In this document: in pieces, positions 15,509 to 22,294 of the stretch | Layout of the letters: each line of letters begins with the position of its first letter | Numbering within the stretch: position 1 is the first letter of the stretch | Assembly: GCA_038237625.1 (NCBI GenBank) | Contig: JBBRYM010000026.1 | Span: 1-22,294 of the forward strand | Reading direction: 5' to 3' | DNA from: JAWVFM01 sp038237625 | GTDB taxonomy: Bacteria; Actinomycetota; Thermoleophilia; Solirubrobacterales; 70-9 | DNA length: 22,294 bases | The notes under the pieces: generated by a model | Databases searched by the model: none | Seen by the model: the letters and a program-made list of their open reading frames with translations, nothing else | What the model was told of the DNA's origin: nothing | Position numbers and translations under genes: made by a program

Positions 15509-16350
15509 CCGTCCACCGCAACGCCGACGAGGCCACCGTCGCGGGCTTCGGGGACGAGTGGCGCACGTTCGACCAGGCCGCTCTCGGCCAAGTGGAGGGC
15601 GACGAGGTCTTCGCCGAATACTTCGCCAACTTCCCATGGGAGTCCCTTCCGCCGAAGGCGACCGGATTCGACATGGGATGCGGCAGTGGTCGCTGGGCAC
15701 GACGCGTGGCGCCGCGGGTCGGCTGGCTGCACTGCGTGGACGCGTCCACCGACGCCCTGGCGGTCGCCCAGCGCAACCTCGCCGGGACGCCGAACGTCAC
15801 GTTTCATCACGCCTCCCTCGAGGCGTCGGCTCTGCCCGAGGGCTCGATGGACTTCGGCTACTCCCTCGGTGTCCTGCACCACGTCCCGGATACACGGTCG
15901 GGGATCGAGGCATGCGCCAGCTTGCTCAAGCCCGGCGCTCCCTTCCTCGTCTACCTGTACTACGCCTTCGACAACCGGCCCGCCTGGTACCGCTGGGTGT
16001 GGAGGGCGAGCGATGCGGTGCGCCGGGTGCTTTCACGGAGCCCGCATCCCGTCAAGCTCGTCGCGAGCACCGTCATCGCCCTTCTCATCTACGTGCCCCT
16101 CGCCCGCGCGGCCCGCACTGCCGCGGTTCTGAGGGCACCATTCGCCGAGCACATGCCGCTCGCGTACTACGGGAGCCGGTCGCTCTACACGATGCGCACG
16201 GACGCCTACGATCGCTTCGCGACCCGCCTGGAGCAGCGCTTCACCCGGGCTGAGATCGTCGAGATGCTCACGCGGTCCGGCCTGGAGGACGTCCGCTTCT
16301 CCGAGCGCGCGCCGTTCTGGTGCGCCGTCGGGTTCCGCGGTGATGGCTGA
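15505..16350 (+). CDS. SAM-dependent methyltransferase
   Basis: 281 aa. GTG 15505 overlaps the glycosyltransferase stop in a GTGA junction and has a strong GAGGAGG ribosome binding site at 15494-15500. Motif I reads GFDMGCGSGRWARRV (from residue 53) and later VDASTDAL and SLGVLHHVPDT fit a methyltransferase-11-like class I enzyme. A hydrophobic stretch around residues 190-205 (STVIALLIYVPLA) could rest on the membrane. Lying between two glycosyltransferases, it most likely methylates a sugar of the repeat unit or caps the chain (inference). Confidence 0.88.
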   Translation: MTVHRNADEATVAGFGDEWRTFDQAALGQVEGDEVFAEYFANFPWESLPPKATGFDMGCGSGRWARRVAPRVGWLHCVDASTDALAVAQRNLAGTPNVTFHHASLEASALPEGSMDFGYSLGVLHHVPDTRSGIEACASLLKPGAPFLVYLYYAFDNRPAWYRWVWRASDAVRRVLSRSPHPVKLVASTVIALLIYVPLARAARTAAVLRAPFAEHMPLAYYGSRSLYTMRTDAYDRFATRLEQRFTRAEIVEMLTRSGLEDVRFSERAPFWCAVGFRGDG

Positions 16351-17461
16351 GGTCGGGCCGCGTGTCCTTCACCTGCTCGCCTTCGATGATTGGGGCGGGA
16401 CGGAGGTGCAGGTCGCGGCGCAGGTCTTGCGGTGGGGGGGTGCCCCGGGAACGCAGGCCGTGGCCTTCCTCCAGCCGCCTGGCCCGATCACCCAGCGCCT
16501 TCGGAGCGGAGGTTGCCGTGCGCAGTCAGTCGCAGGCCCGGGTGGCGCGGCCGGGGCCGTGGCCCGTGTCGTGGGCCTCCTGCGGCGCGATGAGTTCGAC
16601 GTCATCGAGGCCTACGGTCTGAAGGCCGGCCTCGTCGCTCGGGCCGCTGCGCCGCTTGGCGGCCGTCCTGCAGTCGTCATCGGCATCCGCAGCCGCCACT
16701 TCAGCCAGGGCGAGCCAGGCGAGGTGCGCACGCGCGTCATCCTCGCGCTCGAGCGGATCCTTGTGCGTACGGTCGCCGCGTACGACGTAAATTCGTCTGG
16801 GGCCCGGGACTTCCTCATCGACGCAGGGTTCCCAGGTGCGCGCTTCACCGTCATCCCCAACGGCATGGATCTCCCCCCCGCCCCGGCGAATCCCACGAGG
16901 ACGGCGCGCCCGACGATCGTTTGCGTCGCGCGCCTCGTTCCCCTGAAGCGTCATCACATCCTGCTGCGAGGTCTCGCCGGGCTGGTGCGCGAGGGATCGG
17001 ACTTGCGCTGCGAGCTCATCGGCTACGGACCGGAGGAGGAACGGCTCCGCCGCCTCGTTGACGACCTCGGGTTGCGAGACCGGGTGGCCTTCCTCGGCCG
17101 CCTGGGTCAGGCCGAGATCCTCGACCGTCTCACCGCCGCCGATCTGTTCGTCCTGACGTCGAGCTACGAGGGGATGCCGGGAAGCGTCTTGGAGGCAATG
17201 GCCTGTGGTCTGCCCGTCGTCGCAACGGCCGTCGACGGGACGCGAGAGGTCGTCGAAGACGGCGTGACCGGGGCACTCGTTCCGGCCGAGGACATCGGCG
17301 CGCTCACCCATGCTTTGCGGCGGCTGCTGGCGGATCCGGCTTTACGGTTGCGCTTGGGGGCCGCGGGCCGGGCGCTCGTCGCGGAACGGTTCTCGTTCGA
17401 GCGACTCATCGCCGCGAAGTCACGACTCTACCAGGACGTGCTTACGAGCCGTTCGCTCTAG
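16340..17461 (+). CDS. Glycosyltransferase family 4
   Basis: About 373 aa. GTG 16340 and ATG 16343 are adjacent in-frame starts, both overlapping the methyltransferase stop, so translation is coupled. The N-terminal RVLHLLAFDDWGGTEVQVAA carries the GG loop of GT4 proteins. The C-terminal domain shows IVCVARLVPLKRHHILLRGL, LIGYGPEEERLRRLV, RVAFLGRL and, around residues 274-290, SSYEGMPGSVLEAMACGLPV with the EX7E pair. It is complete and probably active; donor unknown. It ends the operon, and hairpin-forming sequence follows. Confidence 0.9.
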   Translation: MMAEVGPRVLHLLAFDDWGGTEVQVAAQVLRWGGAPGTQAVAFLQPPGPITQRLRSGGCRAQSVAGPGGAAGAVARVVGLLRRDEFDVIEAYGLKAGLVARAAAPLGGRPAVVIGIRSRHFSQGEPGEVRTRVILALERILVRTVAAYDVNSSGARDFLIDAGFPGARFTVIPNGMDLPPAPANPTRTARPTIVCVARLVPLKRHHILLRGLAGLVREGSDLRCELIGYGPEEERLRRLVDDLGLRDRVAFLGRLGQAEILDRLTAADLFVLTSSYEGMPGSVLEAMACGLPVVATAVDGTREVVEDGVTGALVPAEDIGALTHALRRLLADPALRLRLGAAGRALVAERFSFERLIAAKSRLYQDVLTSRSL

Positions 17462-17532
17462 TTACAGGCCGCAGATGAGAGGTTCTCGGCGCAATCAACC
17501 CCTCAAGGGCAGGCAGCGCCTGCTGTTCATGC

Positions 17533-17562
17533 CTGGGAGGCGGACTCGCGTCCTGCTCCCAG
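17533..17562 (+). terminator. Hairpin downstream of the glycosyltransferase operon, possible terminator
   Basis: CTGGGAG (17533-17539) pairs with CTCCCAG (17556-17562), and inside it GGAC (17542-17545) pairs with GTCC (17550-17553) around a TCGC loop, leaving a 2x2 internal loop. It lies about 70 nt after the operon's last stop. A smaller hairpin GCAGGC-AGC-GCCTGC precedes it at 17509-17523. No U tract follows, so termination would be of the non-canonical high-GC kind. Confidence 0.4.
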
Positions 17563-17616
17563 CCCCACAGGGTCCTCTCAGCGACCGCACCGGTAGGATG
17601 GCCGAGCGGCGCCGCC

Positions 17617-17669
17617 GGGCCTAACCGCAATACCGTTTACTTAGTGTCCCGGTATTGGGCCTAACCGCA
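17617..17669. repeat. Direct repeat flanking an inverted repeat
   Basis: GGGCCTAACCGCA occurs exactly at 17617-17629 and 17657-17669. The first copy overlaps, and the second immediately follows, a perfect 8-bp inverted repeat: CAATACCG at 17628-17635 and CGGTATTG at 17650-17657, separated by 14 nt. The structure ends 6 nt before ATG 17676, so it would lie in the promoter or 5' leader of the polymerase gene. It could be an operator, a translational control hairpin or the scar of an insertion. Confidence 0.6.
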
Positions 17670-17675
17670 GATTAC

Positions 17676-18938
17676 ATGCACGCCATCCTTGCTACGACAA
17701 TCGCGGTTCTCGGGTGGGGGTGGGCGCTTGTGGTAGTCCACCGCCGTGTCGCTGGCTCGCGACCTGGATTGCGGGTACTCAAGGCGGTTGAAGCTGGGTT
17801 CGCTATACGCATCGTGGGCGCTGCAGTTGTGTCCCTCACCGGGATTGGGCAGTCGCTTCGCGGGGGCGATGAGCTGGTTTTTCTGGCTGACGCCCAACGG
17901 GCCACCTCCGCTGGTCTCCTATCCCCGGACTCTGTGCACCTACTCACTCATCAACTGCACACGTGGACGTTTGCCGCTCAGGATGCGATACTAGGGGGGG
18001 CTCCAAACCTTGAGCTTCGCGTCACTCAAGCTGGGTTCGCGAGCTTGGCGATTCTGCTCTTGGCGGCAGCCGTACACGATCTCGCGGGGCAGCAGGCAGC
18101 TCGAATCGCCGCGTGGCTTCTCGTCTTCGAGCCGACAAACGTGTTCTTTTCAACGCTCCTGCACAAGGAAGCACTGATGCTTCTCGCCGCGGCGGCTGTG
18201 GTTTACGGAGCGGCGATCATCTGGCGGAGTGGCAGTTTGCGCGGGCTGGCGCCGATGACGGCCGGGTGCCTGATCGGCGTGGCAACCCGCCCCTACGCGG
18301 GTTACTTCCTGATCGGAGCCGCGGCAGTGACGACGCTTCACGCATCCCTCCGCCCGCAGACACGCCAGTCGCTAAGATCGAATGCGATGTTGGCTCTTGT
18401 GATCCTTCTCGGCGCGGTAAGTGCTCCAACGGTTTGGCATGCCTCGTCCCCAACCGAACTCCAGACGTTGCAGAGATCGCAGAACGCGAATGCTTCAGGC
18501 CCATCAAACCTTAAGCTTGAACTGGTCGACTACTCCACGGCGGGTAAGGTCATCACGAATCTTCCGCGGCGCTTGGCCGACCTCGTTACGAAGCCCTACC
18601 CTTGGCAGGTGGCGAACATCAGCCAGCAGCTTGGCGCGATCGGCACAATGGTAGAGTATGTCGTAATCATCGCCCTCGCCAGCGTGGCGATCAGCCGACG
18701 GAGACTCTTCAGACGCGCTGCCCCTCTTGGCTACGCAACACTGTTCCTCTTGGTGACCTACGCGCTGAGCGCGGGCAACGCGGGCACGGCTTTCCGCTAC
18801 CGAACGCACGTCATCGCCATGGCGCTGTGTCTTCTGGTTGTGATTCGCGAGCACGGAGCCTGGCCGCGCCAACGCAGCGACGTACCCGCTAGTCTGGCGC
18901 CCGTGAGCACAACGTCGTCCTCCAGCCGACAGCGATGA
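17676..18938 (+). CDS. Polytopic membrane protein, probable Wzy-like polysaccharide polymerase
   Basis: About 420 aa from ATG 17676; an in-frame TTG at 17655 inside the preceding inverted repeat would add seven residues. It has roughly ten hydrophobic segments, the first at residues 2-20, and several in the middle and near the C-terminus. Long loops hold GGDELVFLADAQR, FFSTLLHKEALMLL and NAGTAFRYRTHV. The HKEAL after a membrane segment and the late FRYR are features I associate with Wzy/EpsG-type polymerases. No enzyme signature decides the call. Its position directly before the chain-length kinase, with a 4-nt ATGA overlap, supports polymerisation of repeat units at the outer face of the membrane. 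Base composition is somewhat less GC-rich than the operon before it. Confidence 0.65.
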   Translation: MHAILATTIAVLGWGWALVVVHRRVAGSRPGLRVLKAVEAGFAIRIVGAAVVSLTGIGQSLRGGDELVFLADAQRATSAGLLSPDSVHLLTHQLHTWTFAAQDAILGGAPNLELRVTQAGFASLAILLLAAAVHDLAGQQAARIAAWLLVFEPTNVFFSTLLHKEALMLLAAAAVVYGAAIIWRSGSLRGLAPMTAGCLIGVATRPYAGYFLIGAAAVTTLHASLRPQTRQSLRSNAMLALVILLGAVSAPTVWHASSPTELQTLQRSQNANASGPSNLKLELVDYSTAGKVITNLPRRLADLVTKPYPWQVANISQQLGAIGTMVEYVVIIALASVAISRRRLFRRAAPLGYATLFLLVTYALSAGNAGTAFRYRTHVIAMALCLLVVIREHGAWPRQRSDVPASLAPVSTTSSSSRQR

Positions 18939-20731
18939 CTCCCGCGAACCAGCCCCGGGGCCTCCGGGAGTACCTGCGCCTCGTCTGGCGGTGGAAGTGG
19001 TTGGCGCTGGCATGCGTGCTGATCATCCCGCTTACCGTTTATCTCAGCTCCAGCGTCTCGACAAAAGTCTATGAATCCTCCACCAAGCTGCTGGTGCAAC
19101 CGGGAACGTCGCCACGGGCCGTGCTGAACCCGGTGGCGGCGGCGACCCCGACAATCCAGCAAACAGTCCTCGCGACGGCGCAGGTGATCAAATCTCCAGC
19201 AGTGGCCCTCCAAGCAGGATCCAGTCTTCGACCTCGCGCGACCCCCGAGGAGATCCTCGGCTCGCTGACCGTTACCCCCGACGCCGCGAGCGGGATCCTC
19301 ACTCTCACCGTATCTGCTCACACAGGCGCGAGAGCCGCGGCGATTGCCAACGCCGTAGCCGGGGGCCTCGCGACCAGCCGTCTTGGTGCGCTGCGGGCAC
19401 AGGTGTCGACTGCACTTACCCAGCTACGCAAGCAACTAGCCGCGATCAAACGACCGACGAGTCCAGAGGCCATCGCGCTAGCTGAGCAGATCAACCAGAT
19501 CAGCGCTTTTCGCGCGATTCGGGACAGCGGCGTAGAGGTGATTCGACCCGCTGTGTCGCCTAACAGCCCTGCATCCCCGCGGCCAGTGAGGGACACGGCG
19601 CTCGCCCTCTTGGTCTCAATCCTGCTTGCACTCGCGCTCGTCGCTCTGGCGACGAATCTCGACCAGCGCGTGCGCGAGACCTCCGACATCGAGGCGGCGC
19701 TCGGGATCCCGGTACTCGCGCCCATCTCAAGAGGTGCCTTCTCCTCGCCTGCGGGGGACCCCGAGTATGCCGAGGAGTTTCAGTTGCTTCGTGCGTCGCT
19801 CACGTACTTCAACGTCGACCGACCGGTCGACACCATGCTTGTCACCAGCGCGGTCAAGGGCGAGGGTAAGACGACCACCGCGGTGAATCTCGCTCTGGCT
19901 TGGGCAAAGACGGGAAAGAACGTCGTGCTGGTCGACGCGGATCTTCGACATCCGCGCGTTGGCGATGCTTTGACCATTTCCGCCCGTGGTGGCCTCACTA
20001 ACGTACTGCTCGGCCAGACTAAACTGTCTGAGGCACTCGTCGACATATCGCTCGAGCGAACGCAAGGCCGACTTCGAGTGCTCCCCGCCGGATCCGCGCC
20101 GCCCAACCCCGCGGAGATCCTTGCGTCGGAGCGTTTGGGCGGCGTCCTCCAACAGCTCAGTTCTGACGCCGACCTCGTAGTGATGGACACTAGCCCAGTT
20201 CTTGCCGTGAGCGACGCCCTGTCCCTCACGAAACGGGTCGGCGGCGTGTTGTTGGTCGCCCGCCTGGGCCAAAGCCGTCGAGACGCGTTGGTTCGGCTCA
20301 AGCAAGTCCTTGACGCCGCGGGTACGAAGGTGTTGGGTGTGGCCGCGACGGGTGCGCTGAGCCCACAGGCATACGGCTACGGCTACGGGTACCAGGAGTC
20401 GAGAGACGCTGACAAGGGGCCTCGGGTCGAACTGGGCGCAACGCCAGTCGGCGGGGCTAGAGCAGAGCGGCAAACGGGGGACGGCGAAGTGGCGCCCTCT
20501 GCGGCTTCCGGTGTGGTTCAGCTCGCGGAGCCGCCGGTTCGGCAAGACGCGGACGAGGAGATGCTACGTCCGCGAGCTGGCGCCGACGATGAGATGCTTG
20601 GTCCGCGAGCTGTCAATGACGGGTCGTCCGCCGTCGGTCGACCCACAACGCGTCCCGCGTCACGTTCGGTGTCACGGCTACTTCGGCAAGTCCGCAAGCT
20701 TGGAGCATCCGTTCTCCGCCCGCGCCGCTAA
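18935..20731 (+). CDS. Wzc/CpsD-type chain-length regulator with tyrosine autokinase domain
   Basis: 598 aa. The N-terminal Wzz-like part has membrane segments at about residues 22-40 (WLALACVLIIPLTVYL) and 220-243 (DTALALLVSILLALALVAL) around an extracytoplasmic domain. The cytoplasmic BY-kinase has Walker A SAVKGEGKTTTAVNLA (K312), Walker A' VVLVDADLRHP and Walker B ADLVVMDTSPV. A Tyr cluster alternates with Gly: Y480, Y482, Y484, Y486. After the cluster, where many kinases end, about 110 residues of acidic-then-basic tail follow, including two near-identical units (DEEMLRPRA and DDEMLGPRA). Kinase and chain-length domains are fused, as in Wzc. It probably controls polymer length with the upstream polymerase. 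No partner phosphatase is present in the window. Confidence 0.9.
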   Translation: MTPANQPRGLREYLRLVWRWKWLALACVLIIPLTVYLSSSVSTKVYESSTKLLVQPGTSPRAVLNPVAAATPTIQQTVLATAQVIKSPAVALQAGSSLRPRATPEEILGSLTVTPDAASGILTLTVSAHTGARAAAIANAVAGGLATSRLGALRAQVSTALTQLRKQLAAIKRPTSPEAIALAEQINQISAFRAIRDSGVEVIRPAVSPNSPASPRPVRDTALALLVSILLALALVALATNLDQRVRETSDIEAALGIPVLAPISRGAFSSPAGDPEYAEEFQLLRASLTYFNVDRPVDTMLVTSAVKGEGKTTTAVNLALAWAKTGKNVVLVDADLRHPRVGDALTISARGGLTNVLLGQTKLSEALVDISLERTQGRLRVLPAGSAPPNPAEILASERLGGVLQQLSSDADLVVMDTSPVLAVSDALSLTKRVGGVLLVARLGQSRRDALVRLKQVLDAAGTKVLGVAATGALSPQAYGYGYGYQESRDADKGPRVELGATPVGGARAERQTGDGEVAPSAASGVVQLAEPPVRQDADEEMLRPRAGADDEMLGPRAVNDGSSAVGRPTTRPASRSVSRLLRQVRKLGASVLRPRR

Positions 20732-20733
20732 GT

Positions 20734-20751
20734 CGCCCCTACGCAGGGGCG
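20734..20751 (+). terminator. Hairpin just after the kinase stop
   Basis: CGCCCCT (20734-20740) and AGGGGCG (20745-20751) pair perfectly around the loop ACGC, starting 3 nt after the kinase stop codon. No U tract follows. It may end or attenuate the transcript before the epimerase gene, or stabilise the upstream mRNA. Confidence 0.4.
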
Positions 20752-20791
20752 GTCCGAAGCCTACAGTCTGCGCTATTGTGATGGAGTAGAA

Positions 20792-21754
20792 ATGATTGCA
20801 CTCGTGACCGGGGGCGCGGGGTTTATAGGATCCCATCTCGCCCACCATCTGGCTGGCCTCGGCCATCGCGTCCGGATTCTGGACAACTTTGCTACGGGTC
20901 GCCGCTCCAACCTCGCGGTGCTGCCAAGCGATGTGGAGGTAATCGAGGGAGATATTCAGAGCTACGAGCGTGTGCACAACGCGGTGCGCGGCAGCGAAAT
21001 CGTCTTCCACCAGGCCGCGTTGCCGTCGGTTCCCCGCTCGATACAGGACCCGCTCACCAGTAATGCCTCGAACGTCACCGGCGTGCTCAACGTTCTGCTC
21101 GCCGCGCGCGACGAGGGCGTCCGCCGCGTCGTCCTTGCCTCCTCCTCTTCGGTCTACGGGAGCGACCCGTCGCTCCCCAAGCGTGAGGATCTGCAACCCT
21201 TGCCCATCTCCCCCTACGCGGTGGCCAAGCTGGCCGCCGAGGGCTACTGCCGCAGCTTCCGTCACGTCTACGGGCTCGAGACCGTGGCTCTTCGGTACTT
21301 CAACGTGTTCGGCCCGCGACAAGATCCAACTTCGCAGTATGCGGCCGTCATCCCCAACTTCATCGATGCCTTGCTGGCTGGCCGCGCGCCGGTGATCTAC
21401 GGAGACGGTGAGCAGTCGCGCGATTTCACCTACGTCGACAACGTGGTGCGGTCCAACGTGCTCGCCATGGACGCCGAGGGCGTTGCCGGCCAAGTCTACA
21501 ACGTCGCCTGCGGGGACAGAATCACCCTCAACCAGCTCGTGGGTGAGCTCAAAGACCTGCTCGACTCGGATGTCGAGGCCACCCATGGCCCGGCTCGGAC
21601 TGGCGACGTACGTCACTCGCTGGCCGACATCGCGCTCGCCTGTCGGGACCTGGGCTACGAGGTCGAGATCGCGTTGCGCGAAGGTTTGACTCGAACCATC
21701 GCCTACTACCGCGAACAGAGGGTTCGCCCCGACAACGTCGTCTCGGTCCGATGA
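20792..21754 (+). CDS. UDP-sugar 4-epimerase (extended SDR, WbpP-like)
   Basis: 320 aa; ATG 20792 with GGAG at 20783-20786. NAD is bound by GGAGFIG (residues 7-13). The catalytic residues lie in SSSSVYGSD and in Y142-x3-K146 (PYAVAK). ALPSVPRSIQDPLTSN-type sequence and RYFNVFGPRQDPTSQYAAVIP are typical of UDP-GlcNAc/UDP-GlcNAcA C4 epimerases of the WbpP group and of related UDP-glucose 4-epimerases. It would supply a galacto-configured donor sugar to the glycosyltransferases here. It is separated from the kinase by 60 nt, with its own ribosome binding site. Exact substrate is not determined by these motifs. Confidence 0.88.
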   Translation: MIALVTGGAGFIGSHLAHHLAGLGHRVRILDNFATGRRSNLAVLPSDVEVIEGDIQSYERVHNAVRGSEIVFHQAALPSVPRSIQDPLTSNASNVTGVLNVLLAARDEGVRRVVLASSSSVYGSDPSLPKREDLQPLPISPYAVAKLAAEGYCRSFRHVYGLETVALRYFNVFGPRQDPTSQYAAVIPNFIDALLAGRAPVIYGDGEQSRDFTYVDNVVRSNVLAMDAEGVAGQVYNVACGDRITLNQLVGELKDLLDSDVEATHGPARTGDVRHSLADIALACRDLGYEVEIALREGLTRTIAYYREQRVRPDNVVSVR

Positions 21755-21799
21755 GGCTCGTCCGTCGTAGCTGGTGACAGGGGACGGGCGACGAGCCGG

Positions 21800-21960
21800 A
21801 TCGTCGTCCGACGCCGCGTAGTCAGGATCATGGCTCGGCTCAACATCGGGGGACAGCCATGCAGGCCATCAACTGACCCGGCTGCTTGAGCCGCTGGGCT
21901 ACGCCACGTCGCTCCGGCGCGGCGTCGTGACCACCTCGGTGGCCGGGCCGGCGACGTTAG
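21800..21960 (+). pseudogene. Glycosyltransferase family 4, N-terminal fragment with frameshifts
   Basis: Reading from about 21815 gives RVVRIMARLNIGG, the same opening as the intact enzyme at 14324 (VLRVIARMNVGG). The frame then breaks. Restoring one base after GGGGGA (about 21849) gives AMQAIN, and restoring another before TGACCCGG (about 21872) gives TRLLEPLGYATSL, again in GT4 register. Without repair the reading stops within about 20 codons. The similarity fades after about 21930 and nothing of the C-terminal domain follows; mobile-element-like sequence takes over. This is a decayed gene start, not a functional gene. Confidence 0.65.
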
Positions 21961-21989
21961 GGGTCGCTTCTTGGTTAGTGAAGGGGTTG

Positions 21990-22160
21990 TGGGCTGGGTG
22001 TTGAATGGTTTGGTAGCGCCGGGATAAAGCCGGCATGGAGAAGGAGATGAGAGAGCTCTACATCGAAGGATTAGCGATCCACGGTGGCCCCGAGTCATGC
22101 GTCGGCGTTCGTGAGGGCGTGGGCGAAGTGTTGATAGGGGTACGCGTAGGCTGGGCCCCC
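21990..22160 (+). mobile_element. Possible 5' part of a group II intron-like retroelement
   Basis: The stretch leading into and including the start of the ORF at 22035 resembles, from memory, the conserved leader found ahead of group II intron-type reverse transcriptase/maturase genes in high-GC bacteria. It includes a CCGG-GATAAAG-CCGG stem just before the ATG. Similarity appears to stop at about 22160, where unrelated hairpin repeats begin. Neither intron boundaries nor a reverse transcriptase are visible in the window. Confidence 0.4.
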
Positions 22161-22253
22161 CAAACGCATCTCGGAGAGCATTTTGAGCGGCAGAATGCTC
22201 TCCTGGATGCGTCCGGTCGGTGGAAAGTCCGACCGAAGCTCCGACCTTCCTAA
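22035..22253 (+). CDS. Leader ORF of the type seen upstream of group II intron reverse transcriptases, probably interrupted
   Basis: A 72-codon frame. ATG 22047 is an alternative start, but AAGGAG lies directly against it; ATG 22035 is kept. The first 40 residues (MRELYIEGLAIHGGPESCVG, then REGVGEVLIG) match my recollection of hypothetical ORFs annotated before group II intron-type RNA-directed DNA polymerases; no function is known to me. In those ORFs the sequence after the GW motif continues differently. Here the frame passes into the hairpin repeat at 22163 and ends at TAA 22251-22253, so the original ORF is likely truncated. It may not be translated at all if the DNA functions as intron RNA. 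Confidence 0.4.
   Translation: MEKEMRELYIEGLAIHGGPESCVGVREGVGEVLIGVRVGWAPQTHLGEHFERQNALLDASGRWKVRPKLRPS
22163..22203. repeat. 41-nt hairpin repeat, copy 1
   Basis: Matches 22252-22292 at 37 of 41 positions. Its core GGAGAGCATT (22173-22182) pairs perfectly with AATGCTCTCC (22194-22203), the stem extends to 13 bp with one G-U, and the loop is AGCGG. The repeat's first bases ACGCATC (22164-22170) also pair with GATGCGT at 22206-22212, making one near-continuous 49-nt hairpin from 22164 to 22212. Confidence 0.75.
22214..22235. repeat. Small hairpin between the two 41-nt repeats
   Basis: CGGTCGG (22214-22220) pairs with CCGACCG (22229-22235) around an 8-nt loop. With the flanking copies it makes three successive stem-loops in about 130 nt. 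Confidence 0.5.
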
Positions 22254-22292
22254 CGCATCGCCGAGAGCATTCTGAGCGGCAGAACGCTCTCC
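22252..22292. repeat. 41-nt hairpin repeat, copy 2, at the window edge
   Basis: Second copy, 89 nt after the first. The stem GAGAGCATTCTG/CAGAACGCTCTC (22263-22291) keeps the AGCGG loop. The G-U pair of copy 1 (22183/22193) is a C-G pair here (22272/22282), a change that preserves pairing, while 22269/22285 is a mismatch. Any outer arm lies beyond the window. Confidence 0.7.
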
Positions 22293-22294
22293 GA

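Noticed and set aside
22163..22292. CRISPR array
   Set aside because: Only two units are seen, the repeats differ at four positions, each is a long near-perfect hairpin, and the interval between them contains its own hairpin rather than a unique spacer.
22163..22292. Integron attC sites
   Set aside because: The stem-loops lack a matching RYYYAAC/GTTRRRY pair of simple sites and lack the extrahelical-base pattern expected for attC.

Overview
The window is high-GC DNA with frequent GTG and TTG starts and tightly overlapping genes. It looks like an actinobacterial chromosome; a deep-branching group such as Thermoleophilia is my inference from overall style, not a measured assignment. Nearly all of it is one surface- or exo-polysaccharide locus of the Wzx/Wzy type, with mobile-element debris at both ends. 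No rRNA, tRNA or CRISPR array was seen.

Left edge (1-2280): an IS30-family element with recognisable terminal inverted repeats and a DDE transposase. It abuts the 3' third of an IS3-family element whose 5' part is missing. The 3' parts of both elements carry a related GC-rich repeat.

First + strand block (2281-5370): a Gfo/Idh/MocA sugar dehydrogenase, an extended-SDR epimerase/dehydratase and a DegT-type aminotransferase overlap by a few bases. This is the layout of a nucleotide-amino-sugar pathway. After a 351-nt gap comes a second block (5722-9924): a GT-B glycosyltransferase, an ATP-grasp ligase, an amidohydrolase-like protein with a changed metal motif, and a SAM methyltransferase. Together these look like a glycan-decoration cassette, and this is the least standard part of the locus.

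Minus-strand block (9965-13978, read right to left): a possible small membrane protein, a Wzx-like flippase, an N-terminally truncated glycosyltransferase remnant and a glutamine-dependent asparagine synthase homologue. Across a divergent gap, a + strand operon (14324-17461) encodes glycosyltransferase, methyltransferase and glycosyltransferase, with start/stop overlaps. A structured intergenic region (17462-17675) separates it from a Wzy-like polymerase candidate, a Wzc-type tyrosine autokinase and a UDP-sugar 4-epimerase (17676-21754).

Right edge (21755-22294): a glycosyltransferase 5' fragment with two single-base frameshifts. Next comes a short ORF resembling the leader ORF found upstream of group II intron-type reverse transcriptases. 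It runs into two copies of a 41-nt hairpin repeat, the second ending at the window edge. The locus therefore appears to be a mosaic of live modules and broken glycosyltransferase genes. No initiating sugar-phosphate transferase, UDP-sugar 6-dehydrogenase or kinase-partner phosphatase lies inside the window.
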